Positions 24,345-32,922 of a stretch of 64,000 bases of DNA are shown here, piece after piece. The stretch is from Lacisediminihabitans sp040549465 (GTDB lineage Bacteria > Actinomycetota > Actinomycetes > Actinomycetales > Microbacteriaceae), in the NCBI RefSeq assembly GCF_040549465.1, contig NZ_JBEPTL010000017.1, positions 1 through 64,000 of the forward strand, written 5' to 3'. A program made the position numbers and the translations under genes. The notes under the pieces are model-generated. The model did not search any database and was not told the DNA's origin. It worked only from the letters and a program-made list of their open reading frames with translations. Within the stretch, counting starts at the first letter, position 1, and each line of letters begins with the position of its first letter.

Positions 24345-25561
24345 CGATGTTCGGACTGGATGAAGCGGCAGTGGTGCCACTCGTGCAGGCGATCGCCGGC
24401 GAGCACGTGGCGGTCGAGCAGATCGAGGACCGTTTCGCGCGCGCCAGCTGGACCGGCATCGCCGAGCCCGGCGACCGCCTGGCGGGCGAGCTCGTCGTTG
24501 CAATGGGTGCGGCACGAGCGCTCGCGACGCTGGTCGAGGGCTGGAGTTCCGAACGAGTTCGGGAATCCATCGCCGCCGCCGGGGCCGATGTCACTCGCGA
24601 TGACGTCAAGGCTGCGCTGGCTCGCTGGCAGCCGAGAATGAGATCCGCGGTCGCGCTGACCGCCCTGCGGCAGGCTGCTCGCTTCTCGGTCAGGCTTCTC
24701 GTACCGGGTGATCCGGGCTGGCCGGTCGCCGTCGACGACCTTGGGCCGCACGCTCCGCTGGCCCTGTGGTTGCGTGGCAACGAGTCCACCCTGGTGAGCG
24801 TCGATCGCTCAATCGCGCTCGTGGGCGCCCGCGCGGCCACCGGTTATGGGGAACACGTCACGATGGAGGCATCCGCCGGCCTTGTCGACCGCGGCTACAC
24901 AATCGTGTCCGGTGCCGCATATGGGATCGACGGGATGGCGCACAGGGCTGCGCTCGCGAGTGCAGGGAAGACTGTGGCCTTCCTCGCCGGCGGGGTCGAC
25001 CGTTTCTATCCCAGTGGACACGACGCTCTGCTCACTCGAATCGTCGAGAAGGGAGCTGTGGTATCTGAGCTGCCGTGTGGCTCCCCACCGACAAAATGGA
25101 GATTTCTGCAGCGCAACAGGTTGATTGCGGCATCGAGTCGAGCGACCGTGGTGCTCGAAGCGGGTTGGCGGTCGGGCTCGCTCAACACCGCGGGCCACGC
25201 GGCATCGCTCGGGCGCCCAATCGGTGCGGTTCCCGGTCCTGTGACGTCGCCAGCGTCGGCCGGGTGCCACCGGCTGATCCGCGAATTCGACGCGGTGTGC
25301 GTGACCAACGCCGACGAGATGGCCGAACTCGCGCCGCTCGAGGAGGTGACATCGAGATCGGTTGCATCTCCGAGCAGCCAGGTATCCCAGGAGATGACCC
25401 GCGTACTCGATTCCCTCAGCGTCCGTTCGCCGCGTTCGTCAACGGATATCGCGGCTCGCTCCGGCCTCTCGGTGGCTGGCGTGCGGTCCGTGCTGGGTGT
25501 ACTGGAACTCGAGGGAGCGGTCAGGGAGGGGGAACGCGGCTGGACGGCGATCACACAGTGA
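24341..25561 (+). CDS. dprA: DNA-processing protein DprA
   Basis: DprA binds incoming single-stranded DNA and loads RecA. The 406-residue protein has an N-terminal helical region, the Rossmann-like core (IALVGARAATGYG, VSGAAYGIDGMAHRAAL, FLAGGVDRFYPSGH) and the ssDNA-binding RNRLIAASSRATVV. It ends with a winged-helix domain from about 345 (TDIAARSGLSVAGVRSVLGVLE). I used the ATG at 24341 that overlaps the comM stop. The gene is part of the uptake/recombination block with comM and xerC. No other competence genes are in the window. Confidence 0.94.
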   Translation: MTMFGLDEAAVVPLVQAIAGEHVAVEQIEDRFARASWTGIAEPGDRLAGELVVAMGAARALATLVEGWSSERVRESIAAAGADVTRDDVKAALARWQPRMRSAVALTALRQAARFSVRLLVPGDPGWPVAVDDLGPHAPLALWLRGNESTLVSVDRSIALVGARAATGYGEHVTMEASAGLVDRGYTIVSGAAYGIDGMAHRAALASAGKTVAFLAGGVDRFYPSGHDALLTRIVEKGAVVSELPCGSPPTKWRFLQRNRLIAASSRATVVLEAGWRSGSLNTAGHAASLGRPIGAVPGPVTSPASAGCHRLIREFDAVCVTNADEMAELAPLEEVTSRSVASPSSQVSQEMTRVLDSLSVRSPRSSTDIAARSGLSVAGVRSVLGVLELEGAVREGERGWTAITQ

Positions 25562-25583
25562 GGATGCCCGTGCACGGTGCGTC

Positions 25584-25589
25584 TAGGCT
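25584..25589 (+). promoter_or_regulatory. -10 box of the leaderless phosphodiesterase gene
   Basis: TAGGCT, 6 nt (GCTGCC), then the GTG at 25596. It lies only 22 bp after the dprA stop, showing that the next gene starts a new transcript. Confidence 0.5.
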
Positions 25590-25595
25590 GCTGCC

Positions 25596-26534
25596 GTGAC
25601 CCAATTCGGACAGCATCCGGCCCCGGCCCACCGCATCGCGCATATCAGCGACACCCATTTCCTCGGCGGTGCTCGACCGCTCTATGGCAAGCTCGCAACT
25701 CACGAGAATCTGCTGCGCGCCATAGAGCTGCTCGAGAAGTCGGCCAGCAGACCGGAGGCCATCGTCTTCACCGGAGACCTCGCTGACCTTGCAGAACCTG
25801 ACGCCTATCGTCGCCTCCGTGGCATCGTCGAGCCGGCAGCCGCCCGTATCGGCGCCCAGGTGATCTGGGTCATGGGCAACCATGACGAACGCTTCCAGTT
25901 CGCGACCGAGATGCTCGACGAAGCGGGCTCGACCGAGCCGCAGGATCACGTCTACGACGTCAACGGGCTGCGGATCATCGCCTTCGACAGCACAGTTCCC
26001 GGCTATCACCACGGCGATATGACGGATGCCCAGCTCGCCTGGCTCGCGCAGGAGCTCAGCACCCCCGCGCCGCACGGCACCCTGCTGGCCATGCATCATC
26101 CGCCCATCCCGACACCGCTCGAAGTCATGGAGCTGCTCGAACTGCGCGGGCAGAGCAGGCTCGCCGAGGTCATTCGGGGCACGGATGTGCGCGGCATCCT
26201 GGCCGGCCACCTGCACTACACGACGCACAGCCTCTTCGCCGGGGTGCCGGTTTCTGTGGCAGCAGCCACCTGCTACACCATGGATCTCAGCGCGCCGCTT
26301 CACACACTGTCCGGCGTCGACGGCGGCCAGGCTTTCAACCTCGTACACCTCTACGAGGACCAGATCGTGCACTCGGTGATCCCCATCGGAGAGTTCGTCG
26401 AGACCACCGGATTCAGCGAGGCCTTCCTTCGCGGCCTGGAATCGATGACGCCCGAGGCGCGGCTCGAAGCCTTCTCGAGCAAGACCTCGACATTCACCGT
26501 CGAGCAGGTCGAGGCGTTGGGCGCGACAGACTGA
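25596..26534 (+). CDS. Calcineurin-type metallophosphoesterase (CpdA-like)
   Basis: The 312-residue enzyme has the class III cyclic nucleotide phosphodiesterase motifs in order: HISDTHF, FTGDLADL, VMGNHDER, LAMHHPPIP and LAGHLHYTTHS, giving the bimetal site. Substrates in this family include cAMP, cyclic 2',3'-nucleotides and glycerophosphodiesters; a choice cannot be made here. It starts at a GTG with its own leaderless promoter. A tandem repeat array follows its stop. Confidence 0.88.
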   Translation: MTQFGQHPAPAHRIAHISDTHFLGGARPLYGKLATHENLLRAIELLEKSASRPEAIVFTGDLADLAEPDAYRRLRGIVEPAAARIGAQVIWVMGNHDERFQFATEMLDEAGSTEPQDHVYDVNGLRIIAFDSTVPGYHHGDMTDAQLAWLAQELSTPAPHGTLLAMHHPPIPTPLEVMELLELRGQSRLAEVIRGTDVRGILAGHLHYTTHSLFAGVPVSVAAATCYTMDLSAPLHTLSGVDGGQAFNLVHLYEDQIVHSVIPIGEFVETTGFSEAFLRGLESMTPEARLEAFSSKTSTFTVEQVEALGATD

Positions 26535-26550
26535 ACCGCGACGCAACTGA

Positions 26551-26640
26551 GCCGCAGCGCAGCAGATCCACGTTGCGCGAGCCGCAGCGCAGCAGACCCA
26601 CGTTGCGCGAGCCGCAGCGCAGCAGACCCACGTTGCGCGA
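26551..26640. repeat. 30-bp tandem repeat (three copies) upstream of xerC
   Basis: Three contiguous 30-bp units start at 26551, 26581 and 26611; units 2 and 3 are identical and unit 1 differs by one base (T for C). Each begins GCCGCAGCGCAGCAGA and ends CGTTGCGCGA; a fourth copy decays after GCCG. There are no unique spacers, so it is not CRISPR. The repeats fill the gap between the phosphodiesterase and xerC. Confidence 0.95.
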
Positions 26641-26709
26641 GCCGACAAGCGGCCGCGTTGTGCGCGTTGCGTTGGCCTGCAACACACGGGAGTGCGCGAC
26701 GATGGACCC

Positions 26710-27621
26710 ATGCAGCTCGAAAACGCGGTCGCCGAATTCGCGGGGTACCTCTCCGCGGAGCGCGGCTTCAGCGAGCATACGGTGCGTTCGTATCGCTCGG
26801 ACCTCGGTCAGCTCGCCGATTTTGCCCACACCAAGGGTGTGGACCGTGCCGAAGACCTCTCGCTCGACCTGCTGCGCGACTGGCTCTGGCACGGATCGCA
26901 AGCGGGACTCGCCAAGTCGACCCTCGCTCGCCGTTCGGCGGCCTCCCGCGGCCTGACGGCCTGGTTGACCCGCACCGGGGCAGTCCCGGCGGACGCCGCC
27001 GTGCGGCTCAAGGCACCGAAGGCCGACCACCATCTCCCGCGAGTACTCACCCGTGTCCAGATCGACGGCATCCTGGCAGGCCTCACCACGCGCGCCGAGG
27101 CCGGTGATCCTGGCTCGATCAGGGACCTCGCCGTGATCGAACTGCTGTACGCCTCGGCGCTGCGGGTGAGCGAGATCACCGGGCTCGACCTGGAGAGCGT
27201 CGACCTCGGTCGTCTGACCGTGCGAGTCGTCGGCAAGGGATCGAAAGAGCGCGTCGTTCCATTCGGTGTACCGGCGAAGAACGCGATCGTGCGCTATCTC
27301 GACCTGGCCAGGCCCCTCCTCGTCGAAGAAGCCAGGGAGGAGACACGCGCTCTGTTCCTGAGCCCGCGCAGCGCTCGGCTGGGAACACGCAGCATCTACA
27401 CACTGGTATCCGCCCTGCTCGAAACGGTCCCGGGTAGTGGCCCTGCGGGTCCCCACACCCTCCGCCACACGGCAGCCACCCATCTGCTCGATGGCGGCGC
27501 CGATCTGCGCGCCGTGCAGGAACTCCTCGGGCACGCGAGCCTCGGTACGACCCAGATCTACACTCACGTTTCGACCGAGCGGCTCAAGGAGAGTTACAGC
27601 GCGGCGCACCCGCGAGCGTAG
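26710..27621 (+). CDS. xerC: Tyrosine recombinase XerC
   Basis: The 303-residue recombinase resolves chromosome dimers at dif together with XerD. The SAM-like N-terminal domain (1-100) is followed by the catalytic residues: R in ASALRVSEITGL, K in GKGSKERVV, H-x-x-R in HTLRHTAATHLLDGG, H in LGHASLGTTQIYTHV and the nucleophile Tyr in that last motif. I used the ATG at 26710; a GTG at 26692 is possible. Placement between dprA and rpsB marks XerC rather than XerD. The stop abuts the stop of the convergent M23 gene. Confidence 0.93.
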   Translation: MQLENAVAEFAGYLSAERGFSEHTVRSYRSDLGQLADFAHTKGVDRAEDLSLDLLRDWLWHGSQAGLAKSTLARRSAASRGLTAWLTRTGAVPADAAVRLKAPKADHHLPRVLTRVQIDGILAGLTTRAEAGDPGSIRDLAVIELLYASALRVSEITGLDLESVDLGRLTVRVVGKGSKERVVPFGVPAKNAIVRYLDLARPLLVEEAREETRALFLSPRSARLGTRSIYTLVSALLETVPGSGPAGPHTLRHTAATHLLDGGADLRAVQELLGHASLGTTQIYTHVSTERLKESYSAAHPRA

Positions 27622-28179
27622 TCACAGCGACCGCGTCGGCAGAAGGATCGAACGTTCGATCCCGCCGAGGTAGTTGAGAGGAGACACGTACTCGCCGTCC
27701 AGGCGCACGCCGAAATGGAGACAGGATGCCGCGCAGTGTCCGGCGACCAGCACCCCGATTGGCCTGCCTCGTGTCACGACGGCTCCCTCGGCGAGTTCCG
27801 TGGCGACAGGTTCGTAGCTGGAGACAAGTCCGCCCGAATGTCGAATCGAGAGCACAGGCCGATCCACCACGAAGCCGGCGAAGCTCACCACGCCGTCCGT
27901 CGGCGCCGTGACGACCGCGCCATCCGGGGCCGACATGTCGATGCCGCGATGTCCGGCCGAGTATTTGGTCTCCGGTGCGATGAAAGGCTTCGCGATCGGG
28001 TGCGGTGCGGCCACCGGCCACTGCCAGTTGGCGGTCGCCCCCGACGCGGGTTGCGTTGCGGGTGATGCCGGGGAGACCAGCATCAGTACCAACGCGAACA
28101 GGATCGCCAGGCCACTAAGCCGGGGAGGTCTGGCGGTTGCGATCGGGGGCGACACGAGAACAGCATGGCCCAGCGTCAT
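27622..28179 (-). CDS. M23/LytM-family peptidase-like protein, possibly inactive
   Basis: The 185-residue protein has an N-terminal hydrophobic signal or anchor (about 18-45) and a LytM domain with the zinc-binding GHRGIDMSAPDG (H and D) and SCLHFGVR. In active LytM enzymes the last motif is H-x-H; here the first His is Cys, while the metal-binding second His remains. Similar C-L-H variants occur in the actinobacterial protein located upstream of rpsB. It may therefore regulate or bind peptidoglycan rather than cut it. It is divergent from rpsB. Confidence 0.83.
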   Translation of the reverse strand: MTLGHAVLVSPPIATARPPRLSGLAILFALVLMLVSPASPATQPASGATANWQWPVAAPHPIAKPFIAPETKYSAGHRGIDMSAPDGAVVTAPTDGVVSFAGFVVDRPVLSIRHSGGLVSSYEPVATELAEGAVVTRGRPIGVLVAGHCAASCLHFGVRLDGEYVSPLNYLGGIERSILLPTRSL

Positions 28180-28526
28180 CCGCCAATCCTTCGCTGACTG
28201 ATTTCTGCTCGATGCTGCGTCTCTGGTGACCCGGTGGAGGAGAGGAAGAACGCTGCTGGCGGTGCTACACTTTTTGGAGCACCCCGCTCAGGCGGGGTGA
28301 CTACGCGTGCCCACAGCGTTGCCAGGAATGCATAATTCCGTAAAACGCGGCCACCGCATCCACTCAGTCCCATGATCGCCACGGCGAGCAGGGCGGATGC
28401 GTGCCGGGCACCAGGATTGGCTGCCGACCGGTGGTCATAGCAAACTGAAATAGCGTCGCGGCACGCCCTGCTCGAATCGAGCAGTTCGAAAGAGTATGGT
28501 GACCCGACGCGGACAAGGAATCGGCC
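28180..28526 (+). promoter_or_regulatory. rpsB promoter and long leader
   Basis: These 347 bp have no gene. TACACT (28266-28271) is a likely -10 box; the RNA would then begin with a strong 8-bp hairpin, CACCCCGC (28280-28287) TCAG GCGGGGTG (28292-28299). Further down are a small GGAAT/ATTCC stem-loop (about 28328-28342) and CTGCTCG-AAT-CGAGCAG (28468-28484). About 245 nt separate the first hairpin from the rpsB start. S2 leaders often mediate feedback by S2; that is a hypothesis here. The left side also carries the divergent promoter of the M23 gene. Confidence 0.5.
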
Positions 28527-29597
28527 ATGGCCGTAGTTACCATCCGCCAGCTGCTCGACAGCGGCGTCCACTTCGGACACCAGACCCGTCGCTGGAACCC
28601 GAAGATGAAGCGCTTCATCCTGACCGAGCGAAGCGGTAGCCACATCATCGACCTGCAGCAGTCGCTGCAGTACATCGACAAGACCTATGACTACGTCAAG
28701 GAGACTGTCGCCCACGGCGGCACCATCCTCTTCGTCGGTACCAAGAAGCAGGCCCAGGGTTCCATCCAGGAGCAGGCGCAGCGCGTCGGCCAGCCCTTTG
28801 TCAACCAGCGTTGGCTCGGTGGCCTCCTCACCAACTTCCAGACGGTCTCCAAGCGTCTTGCTCGCATGAAAGAACTCGAAGAGATCGACTTCGACGACAC
28901 GACGCGCGGCTACACCAAGAAGGAGCTGCTCATCCAGCGTCGCGAGCTCGTGAAGCTGCAGCGTTCGCTCGGGGGTATTCGCAACCTCACGAAGACGCCG
29001 TCCGCGATCTGGATCGTCGACACCAAGAAAGAGCACCTCGCCATCGACGAGGCGCACAAGCTCGGCATCCCGGTCATCGCGATCCTCGACACCAACTGCG
29101 ACCCCGACGAGGTGCAGTACCCGATCCCGGGTAACGACGACGCCATCCGTTCCGTCGGCCTGCTCACCCGCATCATCGCGGATGCCGCAGCCGAGGGCCT
29201 CATCCAGCGTCACCAGAAGCCGGAAGAGGGCAAAGAGGTCGAGCCTCTCGCCGCGTGGGAAGCCGAGCTTCTCGCCGCATCCGAGACTCCGAACACCGAA
29301 GCCGAGAAGATCGAAGCCTCTGACGGACTCGCCGAGTCGACCACGATCGACACCGAGGCTGTGGCCGCTGTCATCGCCGACGAGGTGCCGACAGAAGAGA
29401 ACGACGCGGATGCCGTTGCCGCCGCGAACGAGGCAACCGCCGACGCCAGCATCGTCCCCGAGCACCACGTCGAGTCCGACGAGGCGGCCGAGGCCAAGAT
29501 CGAGGCAGAGGCTACCGACGCCGAGAAGAAGCCTGCTGCGAAGAAGCCCGCTGCGACGAAGGTCGCCGCGGCTGCTGCCGCTGCCGAAACCAAGTAA
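28527..29597 (+). CDS. rpsB: 30S ribosomal protein S2
   Basis: S2 starts MAVVTIRQLLDSGVHFGHQTRRWNPKMK and retains the family blocks LFVGTKKQAQ, VNQRWLGGLLTNF and AIWIVDTKKEHLAIDEA. The ribosomal part ends around residue 235. The next 120 residues form an Ala/Glu/Asp-rich tail ending in Lys/Ala-rich repeats (KKPAAKKPAATK), as in other actinobacteria. It is followed after 11 bp by tsf, the usual rpsB-tsf operon. Confidence 0.96.
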   Translation: MAVVTIRQLLDSGVHFGHQTRRWNPKMKRFILTERSGSHIIDLQQSLQYIDKTYDYVKETVAHGGTILFVGTKKQAQGSIQEQAQRVGQPFVNQRWLGGLLTNFQTVSKRLARMKELEEIDFDDTTRGYTKKELLIQRRELVKLQRSLGGIRNLTKTPSAIWIVDTKKEHLAIDEAHKLGIPVIAILDTNCDPDEVQYPIPGNDDAIRSVGLLTRIIADAAAEGLIQRHQKPEEGKEVEPLAAWEAELLAASETPNTEAEKIEASDGLAESTTIDTEAVAAVIADEVPTEENDADAVAAANEATADASIVPEHHVESDEAAEAKIEAEATDAEKKPAAKKPAATKVAAAAAAAETK

Positions 29598-29608
29598 GGA
29601 ACCACACG

Positions 29609-30436
29609 ATGGCAGATTTCAGCCTGGAAGACCTCAAGACCCTGCGCGAGCGCCTCGGCACCGGCATGGTCGAGACGAAGAACGCACTCGTCGAGGCCGG
29701 GGGTGACCTCGAGAAGGCCACCGAACTCCTGCGCCTCAAGGGCGCGAAGGGCAATGCGAAGCGCGCTGACCGCTCCACCAGTGAGGGTCTCGTCGCAGCC
29801 AAAGAGAATGGCTCGTCGACCACGCTCATCGAGCTCGACTGCGAGACCGACTTCGTGGCGAAGGGCGAGAGGTTCGTCTCGCTGGGCGACACGGTTCTCA
29901 ATGCCGTAGCCGCCGCGGGTGCGACCACTCCGGAAGAGGGAATGGCCGCCGCTGTCGATGACCGCACCGTCGCCGACTTGATCAGCGACGAGGCAGCCAT
30001 CCTCGGCGAGAAGATCGTGCTGCGTCGCGTTGCCGTCATCTCCGGCGAGAAGTTCGCTGTGTACCTGCACAAGACCAACAAAGACCTGCCTCCGCAGGTC
30101 GGCGTCGTGGTTGGATACTCGGGTGATGACGCAGAGACTGCTCGCAGCATCGCGCAGCACATCTCCTTCGCCGACCCGCAGTACCTCTCCCGCGACGAGG
30201 TCCCGGCCGATCAGGTCGAGAGCGAGCGTCGCATCGTCGAGGAGATCAGCCGCAACGAAGGAAAGCCGGAAGCGGCGCTCCCGAAGATCATCGAAGGTCG
30301 CGTCGGCGCCTTCTTCAAGCAGGTCGTACTCACCGAGCAGGACTATGCGCGCGACAACAAGCAGTCGGTCGCCAAGGTGCTCAAGGATGCAGGCCTCACC
30401 GTGAACGGCTTCGCCCGTTTCAAGGTCGGCGCCTAG
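29609..30436 (+). CDS. tsf: Elongation factor Ts
   Basis: EF-Ts recycles EF-Tu-GDP. The 275-residue protein begins MADFSLEDLKTLRERLGTGM, contains the EF-Tu-contacting ELDCETDFVAK and VAFADP-like dimer motifs (SFADPQYLSRDEVP), and ends with the C-terminal helix (KVLKDAGLTVNGFARFKVG). An AAGGA ribosome site precedes the ATG. A rho-independent terminator follows at 30450-30487, so pyrH-frr-cdsA form a separate transcript. Confidence 0.96.
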   Translation: MADFSLEDLKTLRERLGTGMVETKNALVEAGGDLEKATELLRLKGAKGNAKRADRSTSEGLVAAKENGSSTTLIELDCETDFVAKGERFVSLGDTVLNAVAAAGATTPEEGMAAAVDDRTVADLISDEAAILGEKIVLRRVAVISGEKFAVYLHKTNKDLPPQVGVVVGYSGDDAETARSIAQHISFADPQYLSRDEVPADQVESERRIVEEISRNEGKPEAALPKIIEGRVGAFFKQVVLTEQDYARDNKQSVAKVLKDAGLTVNGFARFKVGA

Positions 30437-30449
30437 CAACCCAGTGCGA

Positions 30450-30487
30450 ATGGACCCGAATCGCCTCGGCGGTCCGGGTCCATTTTC
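30450..30487 (+). terminator. Rho-independent terminator after tsf
   Basis: ATGGACCCG (30450-30458) pairs with CGGGTCCAT (30475-30483) around a loop that includes the smaller CGCC/GGCG-type stem. TTTTCC follows. It lies 13 bp after the tsf stop. Confidence 0.8.
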
Positions 30488-30554
30488 CTGCCTCGTACAG
30501 TCGGGTCTCAGAACCACCGGTACCCTATAACGAGCCACAACAGAAGGAGAGAGC

Positions 30555-31268
30555 ATGACGGACGCGCGCAAGAGACGGGTTCTGCTCAAGCTTTCCGGTG
30601 AATCCTTCGGGGGAGGCTCGCTCGGCGTTAATCCGGACGTAGTCAGCGCGCTCGCCAAAGAGATCGCCCTCGCCGCGAAGGATGTCGAAATCGCGATCGT
30701 CGTCGGCGGTGGCAACTTCTTCCGCGGGGCAGAGCTCAGCCAGCGCGGCATGGACCGCGGGCGGGCGGACTACATGGGGATGCTCGGCACCGTCATGAAC
30801 GCCCTAGCGCTGCAGGACTTCCTCGAGCAGGCAGGCGCGGCAACCAGGGTGCAGTCCGCTATCTCTATGACCCAGGTGGCCGAGCCGTACATCCCTCGCC
30901 GCGCAGAGCGTCACCTCGAGAAGGGTCGCGTCGTCATCTTCGGTGCGGGCGCAGGCCTTCCGTATTTCTCGACAGATACCGTCGCAGCCCAGCGCGCTCT
31001 CGAGATCGGAGCGGACGTCGTACTACTGGCGAAGAACGGCGTTGACGGCGTCTACGATGACGACCCGCGCAAGAACGCTCAAGCCCAGAAACTCGAGCGC
31101 CTCACCTACCAGGACGCTCTCGTGCGGGGCTTGAAGGTTGTCGACTCGACGGCCTTCAGCCTCTGCATGGACAACGGGATGCCCATGGTCGTCTTCGGTA
31201 TGGAGCCGGGCGGCAACGTCACGGCCGCCATTCGCGGCGACCGCATCGGCACTCTCGTCTCGAACTGA
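30555..31268 (+). CDS. pyrH: UMP kinase
   Basis: PyrH makes UDP from UMP and ATP in pyrimidine nucleotide synthesis. The 237-residue protein has the amino-acid kinase fold with LLKLSGESFGG, VVGGGNFFRG, the UMP-binding RGRADYMGMLGTVMNALALQ, and GADVVLLAKNGVDGVYDDDPR. TATAAC at about 30527 is a plausible -10, and AAGGAGAG is a good ribosome site. It leads the pyrH-frr-cdsA unit. Confidence 0.96.
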   Translation: MTDARKRRVLLKLSGESFGGGSLGVNPDVVSALAKEIALAAKDVEIAIVVGGGNFFRGAELSQRGMDRGRADYMGMLGTVMNALALQDFLEQAGAATRVQSAISMTQVAEPYIPRRAERHLEKGRVVIFGAGAGLPYFSTDTVAAQRALEIGADVVLLAKNGVDGVYDDDPRKNAQAQKLERLTYQDALVRGLKVVDSTAFSLCMDNGMPMVVFGMEPGGNVTAAIRGDRIGTLVSN

Positions 31269-31310
31269 TCAGTAAACTCAAGTAGTCCCACTCTCTCGAA
31301 GGAGACCCAC

Positions 31311-31862
31311 GTGATTTCCGATGTCCTGGCCGAGGCCAAAGACAAGATGCACAAATCAGTTGAAGCGGCGAAAGACGAGTTCAGCAACGTGCGCACAGGC
31401 CGGGCCAACCCGGCACTGTTCCAGAAGATACTGGTCGACTACTACGGCACTCCGACTCCTCTCGGCCAGCTTGCCGGCATGAACAATCCAGAGGCCCGCA
31501 CGCTCGTTATCACTCCCTACGACAAGGGTGCGCTCAAAGAGATCGAGCGCGCGATCGTCAACGCGCCGAACCTCGGAGCGAACGTCGGCAACGACGGCAT
31601 CCTCATCCGCGCCACGCTGCCGGAGTTGACTGAGGAGCGCCGTAAGGAGTTCGTGAAGATCGTGCGCGCCAAGGGCGAGGATGCCAAGATCTCGATCCGC
31701 AACATCCGTCGTAAGGCGAAAGACGACCTCGACGCCCTCACAGAGGTCGGCGACGATGAGATCGCCCGCGGGGAGAAAGAACTCGAGGCAGTGACGAAGG
31801 CGCACATTGATGCGATCGACGACGCTCTCAAGAAGAAGGAAGCCGAGCTGCTCGAGGTCTAG
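31311..31862 (+). CDS. frr: Ribosome recycling factor
   Basis: RRF splits post-termination ribosomes with EF-G. The 183-residue protein has the conserved VRTGRANPALFQKILVDYYGTPTPL and the C-terminal LTEERRKEFVKIVRAKGEDAKISIRNIRR blocks. The GTG at 31311 follows AAGGAGA. Its stop is immediately followed by the cdsA ATG. Confidence 0.96.
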   Translation: MISDVLAEAKDKMHKSVEAAKDEFSNVRTGRANPALFQKILVDYYGTPTPLGQLAGMNNPEARTLVITPYDKGALKEIERAIVNAPNLGANVGNDGILIRATLPELTEERRKEFVKIVRAKGEDAKISIRNIRRKAKDDLDALTEVGDDEIARGEKELEAVTKAHIDAIDDALKKKEAELLEV

Positions 31863-32858
31863 ATGACTGACGCTCCCGAGGGTCCGCCTCCCGTCGCCGC
31901 CAAGCGACGTGGTCTTTTCACTCGCGCGAAGCGCGAAGAGTTCGAGGCACGCACGCATGCCTTCGAGGAGGACTTCAGGGCGCAGGTCGCCGCGACCAGG
32001 GCTCAGATCGACGCCACCAACGTCAAGATCGAGGCGCGCACGGGACGCAACCTGCCGCTTGCGATCCTTATCGGGTTGGCGCTCGGCCTCGCACTCATCG
32101 CCAGCCTGATCTTCGTCAAGGCGATCTTCATGATCTTCGCCGCGGTGCTGATCGGCTTCACGGCATTCGAGCTGGCGAGTGCCCTGCGTTTCGCGGGACG
32201 CGACGTTCCGCGCTGGCCGACGGTCATCGCGGGAATCGCGACGGTGCCCGCCGCGTTCTTCCTCGGAGACCAGGGCAAGTGGCTGGTGACCCTCGCGGGT
32301 ATCCTCTTCGTCACCCTCTGGCGCGTCGCGGAGATCGCACGACCGAGGCACCGTACCTCGGCGCGCGACCTGTGGGCGGATATCGCGGCTGGCACGTTCA
32401 TCCAGGTCTATGTGCCATTCCTCGGCAGCTTTGCCGTGCTTCTCGCCGCCCAGGATGGCGGCGAGTGGTGGGCCCTGGCCTCCCTGGTCACCGTCGTGCT
32501 CGTGGATATCGGCGCCTATGCCTCGGGTCTTACGCTCGGTAAGCACCCGATGGCACCACGTATCAGCCCGAAGAAGACCTGGGAGGGTTTCGCCGGATCG
32601 GTCGTCGTGGCCATCATCGCCGGTGTGGTGCTCTCGATCTTCCTGCTGCACGAACCCTGGTGGTTCGGCCTCATCTTCGGCGTCGTGATGGTGCTCACCG
32701 CGACCGTCGGCGACCTCACGGAGTCGCTCATCAAGCGCGACCTCGGAATCAAAGACATCAGCACCTGGCTTCCTGGACACGGCGGCTTCCTCGATCGCCT
32801 CGACTCGATCCTTCCGAGTGCCGCAGTCGCCTACATCCTGTTCCTGATCTTCAGTTAG
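31863..32858 (+). CDS. cdsA: Phosphatidate cytidylyltransferase
   Basis: CdsA makes CDP-diacylglycerol from phosphatidic acid and CTP, the branch point for phospholipids. The 331-residue membrane protein has about eight helices from residue 60 on and the signature RISPKKTWEGFAG together with GDLTESLIKRDLGIKD and GGFLDRLDS. A 55-residue charged, helical N-terminal extension (KREEFEARTHAFEEDFRAQVAATRAQID) precedes the first helix and is longer than in most homologues. It is directly coupled to frr. Confidence 0.94.
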   Translation: MTDAPEGPPPVAAKRRGLFTRAKREEFEARTHAFEEDFRAQVAATRAQIDATNVKIEARTGRNLPLAILIGLALGLALIASLIFVKAIFMIFAAVLIGFTAFELASALRFAGRDVPRWPTVIAGIATVPAAFFLGDQGKWLVTLAGILFVTLWRVAEIARPRHRTSARDLWADIAAGTFIQVYVPFLGSFAVLLAAQDGGEWWALASLVTVVLVDIGAYASGLTLGKHPMAPRISPKKTWEGFAGSVVVAIIAGVVLSIFLLHEPWWFGLIFGVVMVLTATVGDLTESLIKRDLGIKDISTWLPGHGGFLDRLDSILPSAAVAYILFLIFS

Positions 32859-32922
32859 GCCGAGCCGCGGCGTGCTCGGCGTGCTCGGCGTGCTCCACGG
32901 GCGCGTAGGGCACAATAGACGC

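Noticed and set aside
26551..26640. CRISPR array
   Set aside because: The 30-bp units are directly contiguous with no spacers, and no cas genes are in the window.
32872..32922. 9-bp repeat GTGCTCGGC as the start of the DivIVA-domain protein
   Set aside because: Translation through the repeat gives unrelated residues; the GTG at 32923 begins the conserved sequence and follows a -10-like box.
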